Counted from the first letter of the stretch, positions 1 to 13,051 are shown. The stretch: 64,000 nt of DNA from Lineus longissimus (GCF_910592395.1 NC_088318.1:496001-560000), one strand, 5' to 3'. Made by a program: numbers and translations. Notes: generated by a model not told the origin, from the letters alone.

Positions 1-683
1 TGAATAGATAAGCAGCTGGCAGAGGTTGATTGTTTCGAAATCCCACAGACAGAATGATATTGGGATTTCACCAATCTTAATTGCAGTTGCCTGTACCATG
101 ACAGAAGACGGACGAAATAGTGCGATGGCCTTCATGATTTTGCTCGGGTTCGGGAGTTCCTGGGCTGTTAAGGGCAGGCATAAATTGGGTCAGGTCAAGT
201 CTTGGGGTTGAAGTGAATCTGAGATTTTTTTCGTAAGGGTCATCTCCATCAAAACCAATTCACCGACTTAACGTTGCCCTCTTTTAAGGCAACAAAATAA
301 TGAAAACAGATGCAAAGACAGGAGACTAAAGACGGAATACAATGTACAGAACACAGCCTTGTTATTCATGAAACATAGACTCTTGTCGACAACAAACAGT
401 CAACAGAATTTTGGCAGGCTTTTTCAAAATAACAATGATGTGAAGTAAAAAACTACAGCAATAAAAGTAAGTCACTCTATTGCAAATTACTTCCCACTAA
501 CAAGTTGAGGTGTGCCCACAAGTTGCTCGACAATCAAAATGGATTGATATGACGAACACCAGAGTTCAAAGGCGAGAAAGGATTCACTTTTTGCCCACAT
601 CAACGCATCATTTATTGAAATCGCTGTCGATCGAGGAGCGACACGTGGCCATCGGAGTGACTAGGGAGATGAGAGCTGGCGAT
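1..683. other. Left-edge spacer, no gene recognised
   Basis: No exon with a convincing family match was seen on either strand. The longest open frames here are short, use non-ATG starts and lack codon structure. The stretch is ordinary AT-rich spacer. Confidence 0.5.
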
Positions 684-792
684 TCAGTCCATGCCTGTTC
701 GAACAGGCCACCATTCCTCTCCTGCACTGCTTTGGAGTCTTTGGTAAACTTGGATGAGATCATCAGTGGGTGGCGACTTCTTCCTAGATTTT
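684..792 (-). CDS. Possible terminal coding exon (doubtful)
   Basis: On the minus strand a candidate acceptor (gtcttcag, ending at 793) is followed by 109 nt open in one frame. It reads roughly KSRKKSPPTDDLIQVYQRL and ends at a TGA at 684-686. The composition looks protein-like, but I recognise no family and the rest of the gene would lie off the left edge or in unread spacer. It could equally be a chance frame. Confidence 0.2.
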
Positions 793-914
793 CTGAAGAC
801 AGAAAATAGAATTCAATTCAATACAGTATTTGGGCATTTACATGATTGTGGCAGAGCAAGGGACAAGGATGTGACGTGACAAGATCGAAGAGCAAGACCA
901 GCGTGAATCTACAC

Positions 915-1075
915 GACACACTATGGACTAGTGGCTCAGACCCTCAACTAGAGGTCAAGAGGTCCCTGGTTCGAATCCTACTGTCGGTGAGAGACTCAGG
1001 CAGGTCTCTTAGACACTTGCCTCACTACCCACTACTTTTTGCTGGGTCACTGGATGTACCAAGCCATGCCCGCTG
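915..1075 (+). repeat. tRNA-derived SINE-like element
   Basis: A Pol III A-box-like stretch (TGGCTCAGA at 932) is followed 36 bp later by a good B box (GGTTCGAATCC, 968-978). The intervening bases do not fold as a normal tRNA and there is no acceptor-stem partner, so this is a tRNA-like SINE head and not a gene. The boundaries are guesses. Confidence 0.35.
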
Positions 1076-1529
1076 AAACGACGAGTGATCATATCAACAT
1101 TGTTGTGGCGATACTCTACACCATCCCTTCGCAATTCCCACAGCCCGTGATCACTGTTCACTAAAAGATTGGAGAAACAAGTCGTCACAATTCCGTTGGC
1201 GTCATATGCAATTTGAATTGCAGCAGACGTCGCGGTTTAACATAAGTTGTGTACCGGTGCTACCGAATACGCTGCATGACACAAGGGCTTTAACATCAAA
1301 GTAGAAAAGAATCATATTGAATTTGGCTAAATCACAGGGCTCAGCCAGGCCTCTGAATCTGATGATCATGATGGGGGGCGGGCGATGGGGGGCGGGCGAG
1401 GGGGTTGGTCCAGCAGCGGCTGGCAGCGGACATTTGTCTTGACTCTTGTTTGCGCTGCTACAGCTTAAAGTCCTGTGGTACAGTCTAGAAGCAGTGTCAT
1501 CATTGACGAAATGGACCAAAGTTTGTGAG

Positions 1530-1711
1530 GGGCCGAGTTTCGTCCAAAATTAGATCTGTTTACACACTACGGCAATGGCGTATTGCAGGTATATGTCAAC
1601 GGGTCATTGATTGTCGGACGTCAGTTCGCCAAGAAAACCAAAGGAATCGAAGGATTCATTGAACTCATCAACACATCATTAGTTTTCAGTGAAGTGCAAC
1701 TGTATTCCTAG
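1530..1711 (+). CDS. Possible terminal coding exon or gene fragment
   Basis: One frame from about 1531 to the TAG at 1709-1711 reads like real protein, for example LFTHYGNGVLQVYVNGSLI and a close ending in EVQLYS. The beta-strand-like alternation and N-glycosylation motifs fit an extracellular beta-sandwich module, such as a LamG- or lectin-type fold; that is inference. An in-frame TGA lies just upstream, so the segment must begin at an acceptor near 1529 (weak AG) or be a broken fragment. No partner exons were found upstream. Confidence 0.3.
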
Positions 1712-2280
1712 GTAAATCACTTTGGTATATAGAGAGTAAGATTACAATTAACTCACGTTAAAGTTTGAGTCCCGGGGAGGTAGCGTTGTCAGTACGTTGG
1801 TTTAGGGGCGCAATAACCTAGCTTATAGCGAGCAATTAGTACACTAAGATTTCAGTGATTAACATAATAGTTGCAAGTATTTGGCATTTTAGACTCATAT
1901 TTCGTGCTATAATAACTACGTTGTAAACATAATGCTCAAAATTGATTCATGAAAAAGTTGTTAGGGCAATATCAAGCAAGCAGTAATGGAAAAAAGTGTA
2001 ATTCCATTAACTGAATATTGTTTTTAGACACTATAACATTTTAGGCCTACTTTTCCGTAAACCACGAGAACAATGTATGTGAAAAAAACAACACATATAA
2101 GTGAGGCGCCGAGTATACAGTAATTGTACTGGTAAAGAAAAGCTCGGTCTCTAAAGTCTGGAGGTCCGGAGTCCGTAAACGTGACGGTCACGAGAGTGGC
2201 TTGTCCTTACGGATAGATCGAGAGGGCGGTTTGGGGTTCCGCCGACGTTGCTCGCATGCATTGGTCGTATCCCCGAAACC

Positions 2281-2784
2281 TTTACAACGACAACAAAGCT
2301 CGTGGCATCCATGACGGTATAGGAATTGACGGTGAGGTAACAAAAAATCTCGTGGCATCCAATGACGGTATAGGAATTGACGGATGCGCATCCGAAGACG
2401 GTAAGGGAATTGACGGTGAAGGATCTCGTGGCATATCGGATGCGCATCCGAAGACGGTAAGGGAATTGACAGTGAAGGATCTCGTGGCATATCGGATGCG
2501 CATCCGATGACGGTAATTGATGGTAAAGGATCTCGTGGCATATCGGATGCGCATTCGAAGACGGTAAGGGAATTGACGGTGAAGGATCTCGTGGCATATC
2601 GGATGCGCATCCGATGACGGTAATTGACGGTAAAGGATCTCGTGGCATATCGGATGCGCATCCGAAGACGGTAAGGGAATTGACGGTGAAGGATCTCGTG
2701 GCATATCGGATGCGCATCCGAAGACGGTCAGGGAATTGACGGTAAAGGATCTCGTGGCATATCGGATGCGCATCCGATGACGGT
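2281..2784. repeat. Minisatellite, 51/56-bp units with an 18-bp palindrome
   Basis: About nine tandem units alternate between a longer form (GACGGTAAGGGAATTGACGG then AAGGATCTCGTGGC) and a shorter one lacking the AAGGGA block. Every full unit carries the core GGATGCGCATCC; where flanked by AT it becomes the perfect 18-bp palindrome ATCGGATGCGCATCCGAT. Long open frames run through the array on the minus strand only because it repeats. They are not genes. Confidence 0.9.
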
Positions 2785-2786
2785 TT

Positions 2787-2803
2787 TATATATATATATA
2801 TAT
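2787..2803. repeat. TA dinucleotide microsatellite
   Basis: An uninterrupted TA run directly follows the last minisatellite unit. Confidence 0.9.
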
Positions 2804-2874
2804 GCGTTCATATATACATTAGTTTTATGATGTTATGTAAGTACAAGCTCTAGTGAGCTCACACAACTGTTTGA

Positions 2875-3283
2875 CAGTCCTGGCTGCTCCACCGTGCTGA
2901 CAACATGGTGAGAGAGATGAGACAATCACAGCCAGGCCAAATCAGTCTTGGCTGCTCCACCGTTTTGACAACATGATGAGTGAGATAAGACAAGTCACAG
3001 CCAGGCCAAATCAGTATTGGCTGCTCTGCCAAGTTGTCAACATGGTGAGAGAGATGAGACAGTCACAGCCAGGCCAAATCAGTATTGGCTGCTCTGCCAA
3101 GTTGTCAACATGGTGAGAGAGATGAGGCAGTCACAGCCAGGCCGAATCAGTATTGGCTGCTCTGCCAAGTTGTCTACATGGTGAGAGAGATGAGGCAGTC
3201 ACAGCCAGGCCGAATCAGTCCTGGCTGCTCCACCGTGTTGACAACATGATGAGAGAGATGAGACAGTCACAGCCAGGCCAAAT
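2875..3283. repeat. Minisatellite, six 68-bp units with hairpin ends
   Basis: Six units of 68-69 bp start at 2875, 2943, 3012, 3080, 3148 and 3216. Each contains TGGCTGCTC near the start and CACAGCCAGGCC near the end. TGGCTG and CAGCCA are complementary, so every unit can fold back on itself (8-bp CCTGGCTG/CAGCCAGG in the best copies). Copies differ by a few substitutions. Confidence 0.9.
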
Positions 3284-3625
3284 CAGACTCCAAAATAATT
3301 GAATCTCAATTCAAATTCGCCATTGCTGACATCATTGGCGCCAAAGACTATTTCTTTTGACCCTGTTGACCTCGCTTCTAAAAACTTTTTTGAGAAAGCC
3401 ATTCAAACATTAAAATCAACTAAGAACATTATCTATAATATCACCGAGCTATATAAATGCGATATATCAAGAAATATCTGTCGCATTATCGAATTATACG
3501 GTTAGCTTGGAACTATTTGTACCCAATTACCCTTCCGCCAGCGTAACCTCGTCACAATCATGGCGCTTCTTCAATATGCCGACGACTTCACCAACGAAAA
3601 TCTTGGTCTACCATTAAAGCCTTGA

Positions 3626-3930
3626 TGGCCTCGGCGGTTAGACGGTTGCACTGTGCGGGAATGGTTGGTCACGAGTTCGAACCCCGGTGAATCTCTTTTT
3701 TCGAGATTTATGTTGACCCCAACTATCTCAGACCACCACTCGTTCCCCGAAGTGGTGTCTCACTGCTTGAAGTTGAAGGGATTTGTGTCATATTTTCCCT
3801 GAACAGCTTCTCTTAAATCATTGGCTGGGTTGCTTCTCCAAGGGTTCTGCGACTCTCGACACTGGGCTAGGAAATTCTTCCAGGCCTAACTTGGTCCCAA
3901 AGTCTGCTCAGGCATCATGCTGGAGCATTT
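3626..3930 (+). repeat. tRNA-derived SINE-like element
   Basis: A-box-like TGGCCTCGGCGG at 3626 is followed by the B box GAGTTCGAACCCCGG at 3673-3687. The region between does not make a cloverleaf with a proper anticodon arm. About 240 bp of non-tRNA body follows, ending near a C-run (about 3938). This fits a tRNA-derived SINE; the 3' boundary is uncertain. Confidence 0.4.
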
Positions 3931-4099
3931 TTAACCCCCCCCCCTTCAATAAGTCCTTATGAGACCACAATTAACAATTATTGGTTCTAGTTCTATTTGC
4001 CGCTAGGGTTCCGTCGTTGGAGGTCAGCTTATCGGCCGCGTCGGAAGTCAATGAAATCGCCATGCGGCATTCTCAAAGTGTCGACAATGTTAATAATCG

Positions 4100-4351
4100 T
4101 TGTCAAGCTTCACTCGACCTACAGAACAAAAAGGCTTTTCAATCCATGTTACAAGCAGCGCACTATACACACTGGATCCGTGTGTGGACGATCAAACTGT
4201 GGCAGAGGGACGATGTGCGAATTTCAGCGGGTGCATGTACAATTCGACAGACGGACCGAAGACCGCCGGGAAGTACAACTTCAGTACTTGGGACTGTGAT
4301 CCCAGATCCCAAGTAGTGTTCAAGTTGTACAACAAGTTGTACTCATCTTAG
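4100..4351 (+). CDS. Ambiguous cysteine-bearing reading frame
   Basis: Several frames stay open here. One ends at 4349-4351 and includes CVDDQTVAEGRCANFSGC with N-glycosylation sites. Another contains SVCGRSNCGRGTMCEF. Both look like secreted cysteine-rich protein and they cannot both be real. No signal peptide, splice context or family was established. It may be a decayed terminal exon. Confidence 0.2.
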   Translation: MSSFTRPTEQKGFSIHVTSSALYTLDPCVDDQTVAEGRCANFSGCMYNSTDGPKTAGKYNFSTWDCDPRSQVVFKLYNKLYSS

Positions 4352-4855
4352 AAGACTGGTGAATCCTCACAAAGTCGATCCTTTCTCTCATGCAGAACGT
4401 AACAAAGACCTCAATATAATACAAACATGCAATATCTTATCTTCATAAAAATACTTTATTTGATCAATCTGTACGTCTACAGTGTAATTTTGGAAAGAAG
4501 CCCTCAAATTTTGTTGCTTTTTCTCTTTGTTTAGGGAATACAAGCAAGAAAAATTCACGACTATATCAAACATTCACTTCCAGGTCACTTATAGCCTACT
4601 ACACAAGCTCAGGCCCGAAGTCTTTAGAGGGCATATTGACCCACAGCAGGCTCAAAGAAACTGAGGTAGGGTCGGATCTAATCAACAGCTCACCAATGTG
4701 CTATAAAATGCCAAAATAAATACAGCTTTGCCACACCCGTTCGGCCCATTATCGCACACATAGTAAAGTACCTTACCCAAGAGGTATACGAATAGATGGC
4801 AGCACAGGGAGTGTGTGCACATACGGGCACTTATGTGCTGTTCGCTCCCCGCACA

Positions 4856-7800
4856 ATGGCGCAGGCACTATTCGAAGTTTTGACAGGTAAATGCCGAAAA
4901 CCCCCAATAATATACCTTTATTTTCCGTAGTAAGGTACACAATATATTCGCCGAGTCCCTTACGAAGCTATTTCATGTTTTAAATGTTGTTAATTAGGGA
5001 TATTATCGATTATTTTTAGGGGTGAAAGAGGGGGGTTGGAATGGCCTCCGATTGGCGAATTCGCCGTTCGTGTAAAAGCAGGCTTTTGGGGTAATTGTTT
5101 TGCCCTCGTTCACCCCCTCTTTTACCCCCGAAAAACATTTTCATTATAAAATTTCTCATTCTAGTTTGTCTATGAATATTATTCTTCAATCTAGATGTAG
5201 ATTCATGATGATTTGTGGTTGATGAGTGACCTATTTTTGCGTTTTATTGTGGCAGATTTTTGCCCGTTGGGTGCAAAAGGAAAGGAAAATATGGCTGTGC
5301 TTTGACATTAGAAGAGCAGCAGGGCGTGTGCTCTGCTTGGCACAGCGTAAACACAAGCACATGGGCGCCCCAGGCCTTGGAATCTGAATGTAAACAATGA
5401 TTATACACCCATGAATGAAACTTTTTTCACTGTTTCAGGCGGTGTGTCTTCAGTATCTGTTGACAACCAGACAACATTGGCTGTGCAGTCATTATTGGAA
5501 TCGCAAACAATCCAAGAGCAACCACCAGGTTTGTTTATTGTTACTTATTTAGCATGAAGGTCAAGTCTACACCCATGATTGTGATGTCTCCTCCAGCTAT
5601 AGGCAAGACAATGTCACAACCTCAATTGATCCAGTTTAAGTCAGATAATGGCACAGACGATAAGGAGGCCCTCTGAGTTTGTTTCAAAAGAGCACAGCAA
5701 TATATTTTCGAAAATATAATGACTTTTTGGCAAGTTTTAGAAAAAGGGCCCACTTCAAGTTGAAATTATAAGAAACAAATTTCCTCATGAAGTAAGACAA
5801 TTTCAAGGATACCATGCAAGGAGGAACTGCTAACAAATAGAACACTGCTTGTGTTTATTGGTGTATCATGTTCCGTTTCAGTGGATGATGACGACGTCTT
5901 TCAGTGTGGAAAATGCAAGAAGCAGTTCACCTCCTTGTCTGTCTTCGTCAGTCACAAGCAGCAGCGATGTGCACAACTGGTTCAGCAGCCTCCATCGTCG
6001 CGGCCAGGACCCCTCATGCCACCAGGCTCCATCACTGCTAACCCGAACAGCGCATTCACATCATCCGTACCTTCCAACTTGACAAGACACTCACAGGTTT
6101 GTAGGCTCACAGTCATGACCAAAAACTTGTTGGAAAAGATAATAAGATTATATTGTTGATAATTAAGTCGAAAGGACTCAAGTGAAGGAAGGAGTGCTAA
6201 GTTAACGCTGGCCTTATTCACTCAAGCAGGTCCTGGAGCTTCAATCATTTGAAAATGTTTATTTGGCGTCATTGCAGCTGCAAAGTTACAACTCTGTGAC
6301 TGCCTCCCCCATCCCACAGTCTATCAGCCAAGGGATCGTTCTCAGTGAAGACCTCATCACATTCGCCAATATTGACCAGTTACAGACACAAAACCTTCAA
6401 ATGGTTCAGGTAGGTACTGTGGAGAGAAGCAAGTAGGGCTAAGTGACTTGCAAAAGGACACAAAGAGAAATCCGTCTAGGAGTCAAGCCCACAACCTACT
6501 GATTATGAGGCTGGCTAATTAAACCTTTGCAACTGATCCCACCCTACTGGTTCAGGCTATGCTTGCTGACCAAATTAGTCCGCCTTCACGCGTGACATAA
6601 CAATCACAGGTTACTGCCCTGGTTTCAGATAAACTCTCCAAAAGAGACTACTAAACTTGTACGTTATTTTGGAGGCCTTTTTACTTGGCTTGTAAGATTG
6701 TCCAAACTCCAACTTGGGCAAACTCCCCCCCCCACTTTATCTGATGTTATCATATTGTACTTCTAGGGTACTCAAATCCAGGGTAATCCGTTTTTGTCAC
6801 AAGTTGGTCCCCTGACACCAAGGAGTACCTCGGCCAATGGTCTGGGGCATCAGAACATCACGACGTACACGGTCTCAGCACCCGTCTTACAAACATCCTT
6901 TGCCAACCAGGCTGCGTACAACACGGCACAACAACCCACTCATCAGGTTGTCCAGAGTCCTCCCTACCCATCTGGTATCATGGCTGCTACACAGCAAGAG
7001 TTCCACCAGATTCCGCAGACTGTTACCATGGGTACGATTCAGAAGCATAGCCAGGGAAAACATGGTAAGAAGACATTTATCTGTTGACTTCAGTAGGCCT
7101 ACTTACACTTATATCAATTCATCAATTCCATCTTGCTTTTCAGGAAGAGGCTGGTGAAACTAGATGCCCAGATCTGCATACTTTCTACATGAACAATGTA
7201 CAGATTGTCCCATTTTCTACTAGAAAACTGACTTGACAACCTCCCCTCGAATTTGATGATGGTGGAAGGCCTAACCCTGAAGATGTCATACATTGCCTTC
7301 TGAGATAGTCTTCAAACCTCTAAATTGACTGACCATTTTGATAATTGCTTATCATTTCAGGCAAGAAGTCAGTTGCAATAAATCCAAACCAGAACATCAG
7401 TGTGATGATGCTGACGGAGCAAGATGTGAGTGGTGGCATCATTGTGAACCAACTTCCACCCGGTGGCAAACAAAGGCGCCTCAAAGCAATGAGTCCTGAG
7501 GAGGCATCGAAACGCAAACTCAAATGTCAGTATTGTGAAAAGAGTTTTGCGAAGAATTTTGATCTGCAGCAGCATGTTCGATCACATACTGGCGAGAAGC
7601 CGTTTCAGTGCATCGTTTGTGGCCGGGCGTTTGCACAGAAGTCGAACGTCAAGAAACATATGCAGACACACAAGGTGAGATTTATGGATAAACCTTTACC
7701 ATAGGATCTGAATAGATGTGACAGTCGTCGGCTGATTGTCTGCAAAGGCATCGTCCCATGCACCATAGATTGCACAGATATTGGGTGCGTCTTGTTGGCA

Positions 7801-10800
7801 TTGGACAGTATTTGTTGGTCGATGTTACACATGAAGGAAATACCTGGAGACCAATGGTTTTTAAACCATTAGATTTTAGCCTTGAAGTACATGTAGTTGA
7901 TGGTGATACTGTTGACAGAAATATTTGATACTTCTGACACTAAGCCTACTCCTACATGTAAACTGAGGCACTCCAGAGAATAACCTTGTTGCAGACCTGC
8001 TCTTCCTCCCTCAAATTAACTTTGCCCTTACACTTGATGTGGAAACCGTTTTACTTGCAGGTGTGGCCGACTGGTAACACGGGCACTCTCCCTAAGATGC
8101 CCATCATAGAGAAGGTTGACCTGGATGGTGAGGAGGGAGAGGTATCACTCATGGAAAGAGACAAGGAGCCTAATCCTGATGTTGAGGAAGCTGAGCTGGT
8201 TAGTATACTCTCCTTGTTTAGCCTTCGCTCTGTACTTGGAGGTGCCAGACTCCAGGAAGTGTTCCTCCTCCGAGGTGGGATGAGTGTGTGCCACTACAGT
8301 TCAGGTGCCAATTGGGTTTATTGGCCTGGTGATTCCGACTTTGGCTAGAGGTAGAGTCCACGCAAGCTACTCATGTTTCTCTCTTGCTGGGGTCTTTAAC
8401 CTGCCCTGGCATAGACACCAGATACAAGGAACCTGGGTTTTAGTTGCTAATTTGAGGGAAAGTTATTCATCAGAGGTAAAGAGTGAAAGCCTGCGTTCAA
8501 ACATAATAGTTGCTCTTATCCTCCACTCATATGTGATCATGAATGATCTAGATGCATACTGCCAAGTCCTTGTCTATTCCTTGGAGTGTTTCCGCATTGG
8601 AATAAAACATATTGACGATCATGGTAATAATGCTGTTTATACAATTCAGAAAGAAGACCTCTTCACCGTTATATCCCAGCAGAAAGATACCGCTGAGCTT
8701 TCAGGAGAACCTATGACTGTGAGTTCGACTGGCGATGATGTTTTGGTGTAAATTCTTACTGTTACATGTATGGCTTGTGGTTATCCAAGAGTTTGAAACA
8801 AACTTGGTGACAAACTGAGAGGAAGATGTTTTCCCTCTTCTTCCCCGAGACAGATAAGGCCAAACAGCTACACTAGGCACATTACGATCAATCATCTGTA
8901 GCATCTTCTAATTTCTGCTGATGATCCTCATCACCGGTATACAAAATCTCCTCATAATATTTGGTTGTTTTTTCAGGGCCATGAACTGGAGTGTGAAGAA
9001 GAGCCTGGTGACAGTGGTAACAAAGTGTCCATAATGATTGACAACACGTACCTGTGTCATTATTGCCCGGAGAAGTTCAAGAGTTACTTCCAACTCAAGA
9101 CACACATGGTTATACACAAGAGTGAACAGGTGAGTTTACCACTACAGCAATGCTGGATGTCGTCCAGCCAGCATTATTGATACTGATATCTGGCATGCAA
9201 GTCTCAGTTGGAGATACTTCACTAGGTCATCTCTACTTGTGGACAGCAGCCCCACAGGGCTTGGTCTCAGTTCATGAGAGTTTCTCCCCTCATTTTAGTA
9301 ATCTGATGATATTCCCTTTTCACAGGTGTACAAGTGTATTGTGAAGAAATGTGGTGAGACATACAAGGAACTCGATCAATTCCTTGAGCATACTAAGACC
9401 CATGAGACAGACATGTGCTACAGGTGCCATCTCTGCAACAAGAACTTCCCGTCACTCTATGAGCTTGGCGTCCATCAGTATTCTCATAGTCTGTATCCGA
9501 GTCAAGGTGCAAAGGCTGGCGCCAGGTAAATATTCATTGGAATCTTTTAGTCAGATTTGCTGCATTTGTTCTCAGACCATCTGGAGGTCATGGTGGGGCT
9601 TCACGGACTGAAACTCTATTTACAGATGACATTTTTCTGTCTTGACTAGGCTATTTCATTATCATAAGACTTGCTAGGACTTTACATGTCTTTGAACATG
9701 AACTCTGGTGAGACGTTTGGTATCTTTTTGTGTAAAATAGAGAGATTTTCTGGATCTAAGGCTTCCGGTCATAAACTGCAGACAGAGACAAAAAAGCAAG
9801 TCAACAACATACCTACATGTATTTGAAAATAAACATACTTATTGTTACTTTTCAGGTTCTTCAAGTGTAACAAATGCAACAATAAATATGCTACCCCTGA
9901 GGCATTGGAGCATCACATGTCCACCACCACTCACAACTATCCGTGTCCTAATTGTGATAAGATCTTCTCGTGTGAGAGATACCTGAGGAGACATCTTGTC
10001 ACACACAGTAGTGCAGGTGAGTGGAGTGAAGCCTGAAACATCTGCTTGAAGAGATCAGTTGATTCTGCCTGAATCTGCTTATGTGTAGGCTCCAACTACC
10101 ATCTCCTAGCTTTCAGTAGGCAACCAGCCTTGTCCCTAGCATTCTTTTCAGGGTTGAATACCTCCTGTTGTCTTGTCATTAGAAGACTTGGTTCGATGTG
10201 GGGGCTGTGTTCAGTCTTAGTGTTGCATTGAAGGATTGTACTTGGAACTAAGGAATGCAGAAGTATTCAGTGGAGACTGGTCTCATTTTTCTCAATTTTA
10301 CCTCCGTCAAGGCCGTTATGATATTCTTGTCTGAGAAGTCACACATATGTCTCAAGGCATGTTATTCCGTCCCTTTCAGACCTGACATGTAGTGTTTGTG
10401 GTAAAGGCTTCCGAACGGATCACTACCTCAAGATGCACATGTTGATTCATTCCAACACAAAGCCATTCAAATGTGAGCAGTGTGGCACCTCCTTTAATCG
10501 CAAAGACAAACTAAAGAGACACGAGACCATTCATGATCCAAGTAAAAGATTCAAGTGCCCATTCAGAAGTCATACTGGTAAGTGATTATAACCAATGGTT
10601 TTGGTTACTTTTCTAACAGGCCAGGTCAATCAAGAGCTGCTTTGATTTTTCTCCAATAGGAGTTTTGACTGCACACATGTATTATTGTACTTGGCCTTTC
10701 AGGCAGGGATTGGTGGTAAGTTATCTCAGTTGTTTTGCTGTTTGATTCGGTTGGATTATGAAGTTGTCCCTTTGATCCTAGAGCTTTTTGAAATATGCTT

Positions 10801-11817
10801 CATTGCTCAAAATGCAAATTGTGTGTGTTTGCATTTGTTTGTTCCCTGGACAAGTGATTAAGATGACTCTTTCTTGTTGAAGGTTGTATGAAGGAGTTCA
10901 ACAGGCCTGACAAGCTGAAGGCACACATCATCACCCACAGTGGCGTCAAACCTTATAAATGTCTCGACTGCGGGAAGACGTTCACAAGACGACCGCATCT
11001 CCGTGATCATGAGAGGATGCACAAAGATGACTACAAGTGGCGGTGTGACGACTGTGGGAGGGGATTCGCTCGTGAGCGCCTGCTGACTGTTCATAAATGT
11101 CGCTCGAAACAGGATGGGGTGGATGAAGATGCAGAAGTGGTCGAGAAACCGCAGCCAAAAGCTCCTGTTCCAAAGCCAAAGACAAGTAAAAGACGTATTG
11201 CGCGTGCACCCAAGAAAATGATAAAGGTGACCAAGGAGAGTGTTTCTTTGAACAGGAGGTCAGGGCGTGGGAGGAGGAGAGTACGTCCCCGACGGATCTA
11301 TGCTTTAGACTCTGAATCTGAAGATGAGACGGAGATGGAAGCCATGCTGGCAAAGTCACCATCCCCTGTCCCAGAAACAGCGGAGGAAGCCGATGATACA
11401 GAGAGAATGGTACATATCATGAATGTGAAAACAGAAGCCGACCAAGCACCGATGGAGCAAATGGAGCATAAAGTTTCTATCAGTGAGTTAAATGCCATGA
11501 ATACTATCAATTTGCCTGGCGATGGTAAAGGCCCTGTGACTATTGGTATTAAAAGTCCTGCAGTGGATGGTGTGTATGAAGTACAGGTCTTCACCCAGAC
11601 GAACGCTGATGGCAACATCGTGCAGCAAATCCAGCCACTTCAGCCAATGACATACGACGTGAGCCATCTCTCCGGCCAGGCGGTTCAGTTAACACATTCT
11701 GTACCCTTGTCAGCCACTATGGAGCAGGCTGTACAAGATTGTATCTCATCGCCTGAAAATGTGGTCCTTGGCATGGTTGCCGTGGAGGCACCAATTCTCC
11801 AAGGACAACAGCAGTAA
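4856..11817 (+). CDS. ZNF341: ZNF341 orthologue, multi-zinc-finger transcription factor
   Basis: Twelve coding exons in continuous frame: 4856-4886, 5439-5528, 5882-6096, 6278-6409, 6767-7064, 7361-7674, 8061-8198, 8977-9129, 9326-9525, 9856-10016, 10380-10577, 10883-11817 (954 aa; human ZNF341 is about 850). The start is fixed by [10 protein letters not shown] followed by [12 protein letters not shown], the vertebrate ZNF341 N-terminus. Fingers in order: an N-terminal C2HC finger (from about residue 49), a pair at about 311-359 ([19 protein letters not shown]), then ten in series to about 716. The odd spacings of the vertebrate protein are kept: C-x4-C in YKCIVKKC and C-x7-C in [10 protein letters not shown]. 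The last finger is C2HC. A basic tail and an acidic/glutamine-rich C-terminus follow. The family is nuclear; human ZNF341 activates STAT3 and STAT1 promoters, and a similar role here is inference. Confidence 0.95.
5018..5135. repeat. Imperfect inverted repeat in ZNF341 intron 1
   Basis: TTTTTAGGGGTGAAAGAGG near 5018 is matched in inverse by CCCCCTCTTTTACCCCCG near 5110-5130, with about 70 bp between. It could be a small foldback element or an RNA hairpin in the intron. Confidence 0.4.
6440..6545 (-). repeat. Possible decayed tRNA-like SINE head
   Basis: Read on the minus strand, a weak A-box-like TTAGCCAGCCTC is followed by GGGCTTGACTCC, which resembles a degenerate B box. It lies in ZNF341 intron 4. 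The match is poor. Confidence 0.2.
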
Positions 11818-12388
11818 GATAAATCCAATAAATCCCTTTCTTTCCACTCTGTTTCTTCCTTTGAAAGTTCGAAATTCTGCCTGGGGCTCATCCAACATCA
11901 TGGCATGTTTTAATTTGTAGCTATAAGTTTTACTGTCTTAGGAGTAGGAATATGCTTGAATTTTCCTTTTTTGTTCTTCCGTACTCATTAGTGTTATTTA
12001 GTTACCCTGGGCATGTATTGTAAAACGATTTTAGATGAAATCTGAAGTTTGATATAATAATTATGTTCTTCTATGACTGTACATGTACATGTATTTATCC
12101 ACTTCATTTTGTCACATCAGGTATTTTATATCCAAGTTTCTGTAAGTGAATGTTTCGGTCGATGATCAATGTTGAAAGTGGAATAACTGTGAACATTGAT
12201 AAAATTGTACTCGGTGGTAGAGCTTTTTGCAGTCTACAATGTTCATGTACAAGTTGTGTTCATTTGTTTGTACACCATACATGTACAAGTATACATGTAT
12301 AGGGAACGGTCAGTACGTTTTACTTTGTAAATATGCAGTAAATTTCTTTTAGAGAAAAATAACTGTACATTGTATGTATCATTACCAG

Positions 12389-12394
12389 AATAAA
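12389..12394 (+). terminator. Polyadenylation signal AATAAA, ZNF341
   Basis: A canonical AATAAA lies 572 bp after the ZNF341 stop codon in AT-rich 3' UTR-like sequence. No earlier canonical signal was noticed after the first 20 bp past the stop. An AATAAA-like run right at 11825-11835 is too close to the stop to be the main site. Confidence 0.6.
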
Positions 12395-13051
12395 TGCACT
12401 ACGAGTGATACACGTCTCTTTCTAATGTTGATTTCTGGTCTTTTTTCAATGGCTTGATGCAAAGGACCAGGAGAACCCAGTCTTTCAATACATCTGATAT
12501 TCTCCATGTGGCTGGCGACCATCTCAAAAACAGATGTACTTTATGATAGATGCCATGGAAACAAGAACACAAGATTCTAGATAGTTCTTGGTGTCTTATC
12601 ATACATGTACCCTGACCAGTGTTGGGGAGGTACCACTCCGGAGCAGTACACAAAGCAGGGATTGCAAGGCAGTCCAGGCCAGAGGAGGTACTGTGTAGGG
12701 TCACTTTCCCAAATTAGTCAATTCACGGTTCCACTGGCTCCTTGACTGGAGACTTCAGGGGCGACATGGACAACAGGGTCATGTTGAAGTCAGTGGGTTG
12801 TAATATCGTCCTGGGCTAAAAGTGGAAGACAACTTTCATGTCAGCACCCCGAGCTGAAGCTGTCTTGGGCATTCAGGCAGGGTTGATTTCACGGCAAAAA
12901 CCATGGAGAAATTCAAACTCGGATTTCCAACACTGGCAGAGTAATTGAATAAGGGATATAAATCCTGACAGACCAAGAGATCAAGATGTGCTGCATCATG
13001 ATGATCACAGATGAAAACAAAGACATAGCTATTAATCAATTCCATTGAACA
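12395..13051. other. Spacer between two converging genes
   Basis: This lies between the ZNF341 poly(A) signal and the end of the minus-strand dehydrogenase transcript. No coding exon or repeat was recognised. Confidence 0.5.

Noticed and set aside
2151-2773. Three overlapping minus-strand ORFs of 157-188 codons
   Set aside because: They are produced by the 51/56-bp minisatellite, with identical repeated peptides in three frames and no coding logic.
10982-11362. Minus-strand ORF of 126 codons
   Set aside because: It is antisense to the last ZNF341 exon, whose plus-strand frame has clear zinc fingers.
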